The notes beneath the pieces were generated by a model, which worked only from the letters and a program-made list of their open reading frames with translations, made no database searches and was not told the origin of the DNA. A stretch of DNA of 64,000 bases. It comes from DATARR01 sp044868005 (GTDB lineage: Bacteria > Acidobacteriota > Thermoanaerobaculia > Multivoradales > UBA5704). Of this stretch, positions 19,992-30,404 are shown one piece after another (position 1 is the stretch's first letter; each line of letters opens with the position of its first letter). A program made the translations under genes and the position numbers. The stretch spans positions 52,836-116,835 of the forward strand of contig JBIOVX010000245.1 in the NCBI GenBank assembly GCA_044868005.1. Reading direction: 5' to 3'.

Positions 19992-21551
19992 TCAGCTCGC
20001 GATCGGCAGCTTCGCCTGCCGGTTGATCTCCTCATCGGCCGGGGAGAGCGCCAGGTTGGGCGGCAGCGGCGCCAGCTCGAGACCGAACGTGCGCCGCCGC
20101 AGCGGCAGATAATCGTCCACCCGATCGCGGCGTACGCGGAAGGTTCCGCCCGCCATCGCATGTCGTCGGCGGCCGGCGGCCAGCCGTGACTGCAGGGAGT
20201 AGCCGGCGATACCCAGCAGACAGGCGGTCTTACGAAAGTCGCCGCGGCGTACCTCAAGCCGCAGCAGCTTGGCCGCCACGTCGCGCCCGGCGTAGAACTC
20301 CCGGCAGCAGCGGAACACCAGGTCCGCCCACCGCCGTGGATCCAGATGCGGGTGGCGCCACGTCACGCAGGTGGCGTCGAAGCGGTCGAGATTGGTCTCG
20401 GTGATCAACCCCTGCTCCAGGAAGTCCCCATACTGCTCGGTTCCCGGAATCGGAGTGAGGAGGTAGAAAGAGGCCACGTCGGGAGCGAGCTGCCGCAGCG
20501 TCTTCAGATGCTCCCGGATGCTCGCCTCGGTATCGGTAGGAAAACCGAGGATGTTCGAGAAGTGGCTGGTGATGCCATGGCGGCGGCAGAGCTCGACGAT
20601 CCGGGCGTAGCGCTCGGGATGATTCTGCAGCTTGTGCGCCGCGCGCAACGCCTCGCGGCTGAAGGACTCGGCGCCGACGAACATCTGGAAGCAGCCGGCG
20701 CGCGCGAGCAGCTCCACCAGCTCTTCCTGGCGGTAGATCTGGGTGTCGCACTGGACGAAGAACGGCAGGCGGATGCGTTCCTCGATCATCGCCGCGAGGA
20801 GCTGCTGGACCTCGGGGATCTTGTTGAAGTTGTCCGAGGTGAACATGACGATGCGTACGCCCGCCGCGGCCGCCGCCCTGAGGCTCGCGAGCGTCGTCTC
20901 CACCGGCTGGCTGCGCACCTGGCGGCCGGCGACCTTGATCACCGAGCAGAAGTTGCAGGTGTAGGGACAGCCACGGGCGGGATAGATGCCGAGCATCGGC
21001 ACGGTGTAGCGCCTCAAGTCGCGCCGCGACGGCGGCGAAAGCGGCGGCGGATCGAGATGCGGCTGCCACCGGCCGTCGCGGCCGTAGACCGGCTTCAGCC
21101 CGCCGTCGATCGCGTCGCGCAGGATCTCCGGCCAGACCATCTCGGCCTCGGAGAGGGAGAAGCTCACGCCGCGTCCCTGCAGCTCCGCGGTGTCGCAGGT
21201 CATGGCGTGCGGCCCGCCGATGACGCAATTCTCGACGCCTATCGCGCGAGCGAACGCCGCGAGGTCCAGAGCGCGATGGAGCTGGTGGCTCTGCACGCCC
21301 ACCAGCGCCAGGAGCGTACGGCGGCCGGGCTCCCCTTCCAGGAGCTTCAAGTAAGCGAGATCGGTATGGACGTACTCGTCGATCGTCACCACTTCGCACG
21401 GGCTGCCTGCGACCTCGGCGGGCGTGAGGCTCGCCAGATAGCGCAGGGTGCTGTTGGGCATGAAGCCCCAGCGGAAGCGCTCGACGCAGCCGTCGAGGCC
21501 GTACTTGCTCGGCTTGAGGAGCACGACGCGGAGCGGCGGGTGAGTGGCCAT
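19992..21551 (-). CDS. B12-binding-type radical SAM protein
   Basis: 519 residues. An N-terminal cobalamin-binding-like region (LRVVLLKPSKYG..., GVENCVIGGPHAMT, SLSEAEMVWPEIL) precedes a radical SAM domain with C195, C199 and C202 in GCPYTCNFCSVIKVAGR, TSDNFNKIPEVQQLL, FQMFVGAESFSREAL and GFPTDTEASIREHLKTLRQL. The usual DxHxxG B12 motif is not obvious, so cobalamin binding is uncertain. Substrate unknown; such enzymes methylate or rearrange unactivated carbons. GAGGAGG SD before ATG 21551. It stands alone and divergent from yceI. Confidence 0.85.
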   Translation of the reverse strand: MATHPPLRVVLLKPSKYGLDGCVERFRWGFMPNSTLRYLASLTPAEVAGSPCEVVTIDEYVHTDLAYLKLLEGEPGRRTLLALVGVQSHQLHRALDLAAFARAIGVENCVIGGPHAMTCDTAELQGRGVSFSLSEAEMVWPEILRDAIDGGLKPVYGRDGRWQPHLDPPPLSPPSRRDLRRYTVPMLGIYPARGCPYTCNFCSVIKVAGRQVRSQPVETTLASLRAAAAAGVRIVMFTSDNFNKIPEVQQLLAAMIEERIRLPFFVQCDTQIYRQEELVELLARAGCFQMFVGAESFSREALRAAHKLQNHPERYARIVELCRRHGITSHFSNILGFPTDTEASIREHLKTLRQLAPDVASFYLLTPIPGTEQYGDFLEQGLITETNLDRFDATCVTWRHPHLDPRRWADLVFRCCREFYAGRDVAAKLLRLEVRRGDFRKTACLLGIAGYSLQSRLAAGRRRHAMAGGTFRVRRDRVDDYLPLRRRTFGLELAPLPPNLALSPADEEINRQAKLPIAS

Positions 21552-21634
21552 GAAAGCCTCCTCGGGAAGGGGATGCAGCAAAATAGCTTATCAGTCCACA
21601 TACTGAGGCGCGCCGTTTGCTACCCTTTCCATCC

Positions 21635-22297
21635 ATGAAAGATCCACGCCTCCTGATCCGCCTTCTCCTCCTGCTCCTCGCCCTGCCGTCCGCGCTCGGC
21701 GCGGCGCCCGCGCGCTTCGCGCTCGATCGCTCGCAGTCGCACCTCTACGTGGTCACGCATCGCGCGGGAGCCTTGGGGTTCCTGGGCCACGAACATGCGA
21801 TCCTGGCGACGGAGTGGTCGGCCGATCTGTGCTTCGATCCGGCGGCACCTGCCTCGCCGCCCGTCCGCGCCGAGATCACCGTATCCACCAAGGCGCTGCG
21901 CATCGATACGGACGAGGCACGCAAGCTCGCGGGGCTCGGCAAAGGTCCGGGACCCGAGGACGTCAAGACGCTCCAGGAGAAGGTGCTCGCGCCGCAGAAC
22001 CTGGCGGCGGAGAGCCACCCGAGCATCCGTCTCAAGACAACCTCCGTCACCCGTGGCAGCGGCGGCAAGGTTGAGGTCCAGGGCTCCTTCACCCTGCGCG
22101 GCGTGACGGACACCGTGCGCTTCCCGGTGACGATCGAGCGGAAGGGCGGCGCGGTCCGTCTCTCCGGACAATTCCGGCTGAAGCAGAGCACCTTCGGCAT
22201 CAAGCCCGAATCCGTGGCCGGCGTGGTCAATGTGGCGGACCCGGTGGACGTGCACTTCGAGATCCTTGCCAAGCCCGCGGGCGGGGCGTGCCCCTGA
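21635..22297 (+). CDS. Exported YceI-family lipid-binding protein
   Basis: 220 residues; signal peptide MKDPRLLIRLLLLLLALPSALGA. YceI fold: FALDRSQSHLYVVTHRAGALGFLGHEHAI, ITVSTKALRIDT, SHPSIRLKTTSVT, VQGSFTLRGVTDTVRFPVTIE and FRLKQSTFGIKPESVAGVVNVADPVDVHFE. YceI proteins are periplasmic lipocalin-like beta barrels that bind polyprenoid chains. The ATG at 21635 is preferred over 21617 because the signal peptide then starts with a basic residue. A dienelactone hydrolase follows 40 bp downstream. Confidence 0.93.
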   Translation: MKDPRLLIRLLLLLLALPSALGAAPARFALDRSQSHLYVVTHRAGALGFLGHEHAILATEWSADLCFDPAAPASPPVRAEITVSTKALRIDTDEARKLAGLGKGPGPEDVKTLQEKVLAPQNLAAESHPSIRLKTTSVTRGSGGKVEVQGSFTLRGVTDTVRFPVTIERKGGAVRLSGQFRLKQSTFGIKPESVAGVVNVADPVDVHFEILAKPAGGACP

Positions 22298-22337
22298 AGG
22301 CATCCATCGCTAGAATCAACCCGGTAAGGAGGCCGCG

Positions 22338-23135
22338 ATGAAGAAAACGATCCTGGCGTTCCTCATCTCTGGACTGGCGCTTCCCGCGCTGGCGCAGGAC
22401 TGGGCCGTGAAGCGTCTCGAACAGTCGCCGCGCCATCAGGAGTGGGTGGCGATCAAGAACGGCGAGCGGACGGTCCACGCTTTCGTCGTCTATCCGCAGT
22501 CGAAGGACAAGACGGCGGCGGTGATACTCATCCATGAGAACCGCGGCCTCTCGGACTGGGTGCGCAGCGTCGCCGATCAGATGGCCGAGGCCGGCTACAT
22601 CGCCGTCGCTCCCGACCTGCTCTCGGGCGCCGGGCCCCAGGGCGGCAAGACGAGCGACTTCCCCAGCTCGGACGCCGCCCGCGAGGCGATCTCCAAGCTG
22701 ACGCCGGAGCAGACCATGTCCGACCTCGACGCCGTCGCCAACTATGCGGCGAAGCTGCCGGCGAGCAACGGCAAGGTGGCGGTGGGCGGCTTCTGCTGGG
22801 GCGGCGGGCAGACCCTGCGCTTCGCCACCCACCGCAAGGACCTCAAGGCCGCCTTCGTCTTCTACGGCACCTTCGATCACAGCAAGGAGGACCTCGCCCG
22901 CATCGAGGCGCCGGTCTACGGCTTCTACGGCGGCACGGATGCGCGCATCGGCGCCACCGTTCCCAACACCGCGGCTCAGATGAAAGAGCTGGGCAAGACC
23001 TACGAGCCCGTGACCTATGAAGGCGCCGGCCACGGCTTCATGCGCGGCGGCGAAGACCCGCAGGGCTCGGAGGCGGACCGCAAGGCGCGGACGGAAGCCT
23101 GGGAACGCTGGAAGAAGCTGCTGAAGGGGCTCTGA
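22338..23135 (+). CDS. Exported dienelactone hydrolase-family protein
   Basis: 265 residues; signal peptide MKKTILAFLISGLALPALAQ. Alpha/beta hydrolase with the DLH triad: Cys153 in GGFCWGGGQ, Asp201 in YGGTDARIG and His232 in EGAGHGFMRGG; oxyanion segment VILIHENRGLSDW. Natural substrates of exported members are mostly unknown; esters or lactones are expected. AAGGAGG SD just upstream. It may be cotranscribed with yceI (40-bp gap). Confidence 0.93.
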   Translation: MKKTILAFLISGLALPALAQDWAVKRLEQSPRHQEWVAIKNGERTVHAFVVYPQSKDKTAAVILIHENRGLSDWVRSVADQMAEAGYIAVAPDLLSGAGPQGGKTSDFPSSDAAREAISKLTPEQTMSDLDAVANYAAKLPASNGKVAVGGFCWGGGQTLRFATHRKDLKAAFVFYGTFDHSKEDLARIEAPVYGFYGGTDARIGATVPNTAAQMKELGKTYEPVTYEGAGHGFMRGGEDPQGSEADRKARTEAWERWKKLLKGL

Positions 23136-23140
23136 GCGTC

Positions 23141-23913
23141 CTAGAAGATGCAGGCGAGCGAAGCCCGGATCACGTAGCCGTTGCCGAGCTCGCGCGGCGC
23201 GGCGCTCGCCTGATCGTTGGCATTCAGCCGGAAGACCGGTCCCCCGGCCAGCGTCGCCAGCAGACGGCGGTCGGAACGGACCCAGTGCATCGAAGGTCCG
23301 ACGAGGATCCGCGCGCCGCCTTCGGCTTCGTTCGGTGTCCAGAGGGCCTCGAGATCCTCGCCCAGAACTTCGAAGCCTCCTGAGAAGCCTCGTCCGAAGG
23401 TCCTCGCGGCGGCCAGGGTGACGATGGCGTCGATCTCGTCCCGCTCGCGGTCGAACGGCTTCTCGAACCGCAGATCGCCGAGGAACCGGTTGGCGTCGCG
23501 CCGGTGCTCCGCGACCAATCTCCCCAGCCACACCGAGACGCCTTCGGCCTCGCGGCGATAGCCGCTGCCGAGGGCGAGATGGAACGGACGGTCCTTGCCT
23601 GCGAGCAGGTTGTAGAAGACCTCGGCACGATAGGTGGCCGGTGAGTCCGATTCGGAGATCCCAACGCCCACGTCCGCGAGCAGCAGGATGCGGCGCGTCA
23701 CCCGCGCTTCGAATCCCACCCGGCTCTCGAGACCGTCGCGGGCGATGGCCTCCGTGGCCGCTTCGCCGTAGGCGGGTTGGACAAAGAAGAGCGCGCCGTT
23801 GCGGTCCCAGGCCGCGGGCGAGAACGCGAAGGCGAACGGCCGGTCCTGCGCCGATGCCGCGAGGGGCAGAAGGAGGACAGCCCGAAGAACAGGACCAGCC
23901 TGCGGATCGTCAT
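23141..23913 (-). pseudogene. Secreted/outer-surface protein interrupted by a frameshift in the signal peptide
   Basis: ATG 23913 follows AAGGAG and reads MTIRRLVLFFGL, then the frame is lost. One frame over, from about 23879, the sequence continues VLLLPLAASAQDRPFAFAFSPAAWDRNGALFF and runs in one open frame to 23141 (LGNGYVIRASLACIF). One missing base near 23877-23879 explains both halves. The body (LLADVGVGISESDSPATYRAEVFYNLLAG..., GGARILVGPSMHWVRSDRRLLATLAGGPVFRL) looks like an outer-membrane beta barrel of about 240 residues. Either a recent mutation or a sequence error. Confidence 0.65.
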
Positions 23914-23930
23914 GGTCTCCTTACTCTACA

Positions 23931-24239
23931 TCACCCATGACGGCCGCCGGGCGCCCACCAGTAGAAGACCGCGCTGCGGGAGACGCGGAGATCGCCGGTG
24001 CGGGATTCCACCGTGAACTCCCGTCCATCGCAGCCTTCCTCGATGTCCCGCACGACGCCGGCGGACCAGCCTTCCTCGGCTTCCGGATCCTCGTAGGCGA
24101 TCAGGAACCCGAGGCCGGGAGCGCCGGCAGGGGTCTCCGCGGGCGGAAAGACGAGCTTCCCGGCCCGCGCGGAACGTTCCTGAACCCGCTTCGGCCGCCG
24201 GGTCCGCCGCTGATCCCATGAGGTGAGCGCTTCGATCAT
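23931..24239 (-). CDS. Hypothetical protein, 102 aa
   Basis: Starts MIEALTSWDQRRTRRPKRVQ and continues KLVFPPAETPAGAPGLGFLIAYEDPEAEEGWSAGV..., ending FYWWAPGGRHG. There is no signal peptide or membrane segment. The codon pattern fits its neighbours and no overlapping alternative frame looks better, but I know no family. SD weak. It precedes the frameshifted gene by 17 bp on the same strand and may share its transcript. Confidence 0.5.
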   Translation of the reverse strand: MIEALTSWDQRRTRRPKRVQERSARAGKLVFPPAETPAGAPGLGFLIAYEDPEAEEGWSAGVVRDIEEGCDGREFTVESRTGDLRVSRSAVFYWWAPGGRHG

Positions 24240-24409
24240 TCCAACTCCCAGTCGTGTGTTCCCCGGGACGTTTGGCCGGTTCAAGCACGGGCTGGACTCA
24301 AAGGACCCGGGAGGAGCTAGAATGGGGGCCGTTCGCGACGCTGCTTGGCGGCCTGCCTGCACCGCCGGCAGGGCTGGCGCCCGAACGCTTTGACAAAAGG
24401 GGGAACGTC

Positions 24410-24751
24410 ATGCATGGCAAGACCGCTCTGGCAAGCGTCTGCGTGGCTGTAACGCTCCTTGGCATCGTCGTCGCGGGCTGCGGCAAAGGATACCGGCAGA
24501 TCGTCGTCGTCAACCAGGAAGGCGCGGAGTTCGTCACCTTCGGACCTCCGCCCAAAGAGCCCCAGCAGGTCTGGGCCCCGGGCAGGGTCATCGTCTTCCG
24601 CGTCGATTCAAATGTTCCGGGCGTTCCGAACAGCCCCGCCGGAAAGGCCGGGCACGTCTACCGCGTCACCGACGACCTGCAACTGGAGGAGGTGGGCGAA
24701 TTCCAGCTCACCATTCCGAACGACACGCTGGCCTACCGGTACGGGAAGTGA
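24410..24751 (+). CDS. Small lipoprotein, 113 aa
   Basis: Signal sequence with lipobox: MHGKTALASVCVAVTLLGIVVAGCGKG, acylated Cys at residue 24. The mature part (IVVVNQEGAEFVTFGPPPKEPQQVWAPGRVIVFRV...HVYRVTDDLQLEEVGEFQLTIPND) has no recognised domain and is mostly beta-forming. AAAGGGGGAAC precedes the ATG. Located in the cell envelope; function unknown. Confidence 0.7.
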   Translation: MHGKTALASVCVAVTLLGIVVAGCGKGYRQIVVVNQEGAEFVTFGPPPKEPQQVWAPGRVIVFRVDSNVPGVPNSPAGKAGHVYRVTDDLQLEEVGEFQLTIPNDTLAYRYGK

Positions 24752-24774
24752 CGTAGGCGGCCAGCCGGCCTAGC

Positions 24775-24812
24775 AGAAAAACCTCGTAGGGCGGCCTTGG
24801 GCAGCCGCCCTT
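24775..24812. repeat. GC-rich hairpin element, copy 1 (AGGGCGGC...GCCGCCCT)
   Basis: AGAAAAACC followed by GTAGGGCGGC, an 8-base loop and GCCGCCCT. The same order, including the AGAAAAACC flank and the GTAGGG start, recurs at 63940-63978, so this is a dispersed repeat rather than a chance palindrome. It may act as a terminator for the lipoprotein gene. Confidence 0.7.
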
Positions 24813-24833
24813 GCCCGCACGCCCTTAAAACAA

Positions 24834-24919
24834 GGGACCCAAGGGACGCCAAAGACTGCAAGGACGGTGTCGTCTGCTGTTCTTGTCGTCCTTGCTGTCC
24901 CTGTTCGTCCCTGTCGTCC
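24834..24919. repeat. Hairpin of 9-bp GGGAC units (copy 2)
   Basis: Left-arm units (R)GGAC at 24834, 24843, 24852 and 24861; right-arm GTCC at 24888, 24897, 24907 and 24916. Same architecture as 15388-15458: four 9-bp units, a short centre, four units in reverse. It sits in front of the ECF sigma gene and would be in its leader if transcription starts upstream. Confidence 0.8.
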
Positions 24920-24942
24920 CCCTGAAGGATAGAATCCCGGCT

Positions 24943-25550
24943 ATGGACTCTCAACAGGAGGACGAAGGCCGCGGAACGCCCACGGCGCCGGAGGAGATCA
25001 CAGCGCTCCTGCGGGCGGCCGAGGGCGGAGACCGCGCAGCCCTGGATCACCTCTTCGGACTCGTCTACGCGGAGCTCCGCAAGCTCGCCCGCCGCCAGTT
25101 GCAGGTGACGCCGCCCCAGTACACCCTCAGCACCACGGCCCTGGTGCACGAGGCCTATCTCAAGCTCTCCTCCGACATCCACTGGTCGACGCGCGACCGC
25201 TCCCACTTCTTCGCGCTCGCCGCCCGCGCCATGCGCCACATCCTGATCGACCACGCCCGCCGCCGTACGCGGCGCAAGCGCGGCGGCGCCGAAACGCCGA
25301 TCTCCCTCGACGACGCGCAGGTGCCGGTGCTCGACCGCAGCGACGAGCTGCTGGCCCTGGACGAGGCGCTCGAGCGTCTGGCCGCGGTGGATCCCGAGCT
25401 GGCGCGCCTCGTGGAGTGGCGCTTCTTCGCCGGGCTCTCCGTGGAGGAGATCGCCGGCATCCTCGAAGTCTCCGACCGCACGGTGAAGCGCCAGTGGCGC
25501 GCCGCCCGCGCCTTCCTCTACCAGCAGCTCGCGCCGCCGGAAGCGAGCGC

Positions 25551-25554
<4 letters not shown>
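24943..25554 (+). CDS. ECF-family RNA polymerase sigma factor
   Basis: 203 residues, of the acidobacterial/planctomycete type paired with Ser/Thr kinases. Region 2: DHLFGLVYAELRKLARRQLQ...TTALVHEAYLKL and DRSHFFALAARAMRHILIDHARRR; region 4: LARLVEWRFFAGLSVEEIAGILEVSDRTVKRQWRAARAFLYQQL. There is no anti-sigma gene; the kinase overlaps the stop codon (ATGA), implying that activity is set by phosphorylation. The start chosen at ATG 24943 excludes repeat-derived upstream codons. Confidence 0.93.
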
Positions 25555-28162
<2,608 letters not shown>

Positions 28163-28166
<4 letters not shown>

Positions 28167-28666
28167 AACCCGATCTGCCGCCGTACACGATCCCCGCCGC
28201 CACGGATATCGGACACGTCCACCTCAAGGTGGCCGACCTCGAACGGGCGTTGGAGTTCTATTGCGGCCTTCTCGGCTTCCAGCTCACCTCGCGCTACGGA
28301 CCGCAGGCGGCCTTCGTCTCGGCCGGCGGCTATCACCATCACATCGGGCTCAACACGTGGGAGAGCCGCGGCGGCTCACCGCCGCCGCCCCGCCACACCG
28401 GCCTGTACCACGTCGCCATCCGTTACCCGACGCGCCAGGCGTTGGCCGTCGCCGTCAAGCGGCTGCTCGACGCGGGCATCCGCCTGCAAGGCGCGGCGGA
28501 TCACGGCGTCAGCGAGGCCATCTACCTCGCCGATCCGGATGAGAACGGCCTGGAGCTCTACTGGGATCGGCCGCGGGAAGAGTGGCCCCGTTCGCCGGAC
28601 GGCGCACCGGTCATGCGCACCGATCCCCTGGATCTCGAGGGCCTCCTGCGCAGCGCGGCCGGCTGA
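28163..28666 (+). CDS. VOC-family (glyoxalase/ring-cleavage dioxygenase-like) protein
   Basis: 167 residues, one VOC module in the CatE-like style: DIGHVHLKVADLERALEFYCGLLGFQL, FVSAGGYHHHIGLNTWESRGG, GLYHVAIRYPTRQALAVAVKRLLDAG and DHGVSEAIYLADPDENGLELYWDRP. His18, His77-79 and Glu near the end are candidate metal ligands. Substrate unknown. The ATG overlaps the kinase stop (ATGA), so it belongs to the sigma-kinase operon. Confidence 0.9.
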
Positions 28667-28673
28667 CGCCTCC

Positions 28674-29522
28674 TCACTTTGGATACATCTCCTTGATCAT
28701 CTCGATGTCCTTCGGCGAGAGCTTCGTGTTGGAGTTCGTCGCGCCCATCCCATCCGCGAACAGCTTCCCGTCGAAGTAATAGAGCATGATCGATTTCGGA
28801 TCGAATCGCGTCGCCGACACTCCCTGTGCCGAGTACTTCGACAGCACGTTGTGATTGATGTCCGCTTGCGACCAGAAATTCGGCGGGCCCTGGAAGTACC
28901 GAGTCACGGCGCTGCGATTCCATAGCCGGCTGAACTTCGGCGACTGGTGCTCGTGGATGCAGCCGATGGCGTGACCGAATTCGTGGAGAACGACCCGCGA
29001 GTACTCGTCGTCATTCGTGTTGTCGCGCAGCCAGCCGTAGTTCATCGTCGGCTGGTGTAGCGGAAAATACGACGTATTCGTCGCGTCGCGTCCGACGGCC
29101 GACCAGGAGCCGCTGTCGGCGAAGAAGGAGATGCGGATCTCGGCCGTCCCGGACGTAACGAATTTGAACTTGAGGTTCGCATGCTGCTCCCACTGGTGCG
29201 CGAGGGCTTCCACCTTCTTCTGCATCTTGGCGCTGCCGTCGAGGAAGCGGCAGCGCAGCGTCGAGCCGTTCGTCCACCTCTTCGAGTTGACGACGGCCAT
29301 GCGGGCGATCTGCCCCATCTCGTCAGGGTCGAGGGTCCTGCGGGTGTTCGCCGCCATGGTCTCGCGCAGCGTCCGCCGCACGTCCCGCTCGGGATCGAGC
29401 TCGTCGGGGATGATCCGCTCGAAGCAGATGCGGACGGGCTCGGCCGTCTCTTCGGCGACCGGCTCCGGTGCTGTTTTCTTCGAGGTCTTCTTCGAGGTTT
29501 TCTTCGCTGCCTTCTTGGCCAT
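28674..29522 (-). CDS. Astacin/matrixin-like zinc metalloprotease with lysine-rich N-terminus
   Basis: 282 residues. Zinc site HEFGHAIGCIHEH at 180-192 (His180, Glu181, His184, His190) with the Met-turn SIMLYYF downstream, a metzincin of the M12A type. The N-terminus is MAKKAAKKTSKKTSKKTAPE, a histone-H1-like run, and there is no signal peptide. AAGGAGA SD before ATG 29522. Convergent with the VOC gene (7-bp gap). A cytoplasmic metzincin would be unusual; secretion by another route is possible. Confidence 0.9.
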   Translation of the reverse strand: MAKKAAKKTSKKTSKKTAPEPVAEETAEPVRICFERIIPDELDPERDVRRTLRETMAANTRRTLDPDEMGQIARMAVVNSKRWTNGSTLRCRFLDGSAKMQKKVEALAHQWEQHANLKFKFVTSGTAEIRISFFADSGSWSAVGRDATNTSYFPLHQPTMNYGWLRDNTNDDEYSRVVLHEFGHAIGCIHEHQSPKFSRLWNRSAVTRYFQGPPNFWSQADINHNVLSKYSAQGVSATRFDPKSIMLYYFDGKLFADGMGATNSNTKLSPKDIEMIKEMYPK

Positions 29523-29597
29523 CTCCAATCTCCTTTCGCGGGGAGTCACCAATGAACAGGCGGTCAGACCCGCGGCAATGTTACGAAGGCGATGTCG

Positions 29598-30386
29598 TTA
29601 CCAGCCGCTCACAAGGAGCCTGGACGCCGCCTTCATCCCACATTTCTGATAACGATTATATTCCTCGGCGGCCCGCCGGCTGACCTCCCCTCCGTCCTCA
29701 CCCAGCAGCCAGCCGTCTACCGCCGCCTTCAACACATAGGCCTCGGGCGCCATCAATCCCGTCGTCCAGAGGAGCGGTCTCGCGCCAGTCTGCCGGAGAG
29801 CGCCTGCGAAGTAGGGCTTGCTGGCGCAGGCGAGGATCACGGCGTCTCGCCGGCGAGCGTCCGCACTCCTGGGAGAATCTTCCAGGCGAAAATCCATCAG
29901 GCCGTTGTGCCCGACATAGGCGACGAGATCCGCCGCGCCGCCTCCATAGAGCCTGCCCATCTTGAGAGCCTCGACGTTCCGGCCCGCGGAGAACCGCAGA
30001 AAATCGTACGTGGCCTGCCGGATCTCCCGGCCGCGGTAGGCGTCGGCGACCAGATAGACCGGTTCTGTCCCGTGCTTGAACACGCACCGCTCCAGCACGC
30101 CCTGTTTCGGGTTCGGCGTCGTGGCGACGAGAGACCACTCCTTCGCTCGCTGGAAGAAGGTCTTCACGCCATAGGCTGCACCCCAGTAGAGATTGTTCTT
30201 CGGATCGTCACCGTTGCCGATCTTCGGCGGCACGGGAACGATGCCTTGAAAGCGGTTGTCGCAGAGCGCTACGACGACGTGGATCAGTCTCTTCGGATTT
30301 CGCGCCTGAGGAGTCGCGGGCTGTGTCCAGGCTACGCCTGCCAGAAGAAGGAGCGAGAGGAACGCCGGCAGTGCGCGAGATCTCAA
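29598..30386 (-). CDS. Secreted hypothetical protein with His-Cys pattern of caspase-like peptidases
   Basis: 262 residues; signal peptide MRSRALPAFLSLLLLAGVAWTQ. HVVVALCDNRFQGIVPVP..., then ADLVAYVGHNGLMDF (His160) and DAVILACASKPYF (Cys187): hydrophobic strand plus H-x-G and hydrophobic strand plus A-C-x-S, the arrangement of clan CD cysteine peptidases (caspase, gingipain, CHAT). No other domain. The family assignment is inference; the annotation would otherwise be hypothetical. It lies between a metalloprotease and a dehydratase. Confidence 0.6.
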   Translation of the reverse strand: MRSRALPAFLSLLLLAGVAWTQPATPQARNPKRLIHVVVALCDNRFQGIVPVPPKIGNGDDPKNNLYWGAAYGVKTFFQRAKEWSLVATTPNPKQGVLERCVFKHGTEPVYLVADAYRGREIRQATYDFLRFSAGRNVEALKMGRLYGGGAADLVAYVGHNGLMDFRLEDSPRSADARRRDAVILACASKPYFAGALRQTGARPLLWTTGLMAPEAYVLKAAVDGWLLGEDGGEVSRRAAEEYNRYQKCGMKAASRLLVSGW

Positions 30387-30404
30387 GACCGCCTCGGAGC
30401 CCGG

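Noticed and set aside
24254..24409. Upstream extension of the lipoprotein reading frame
   Set aside because: The lipobox signal sequence begins at ATG 24410 behind AAAGGGGG; the upstream part has no protein character.
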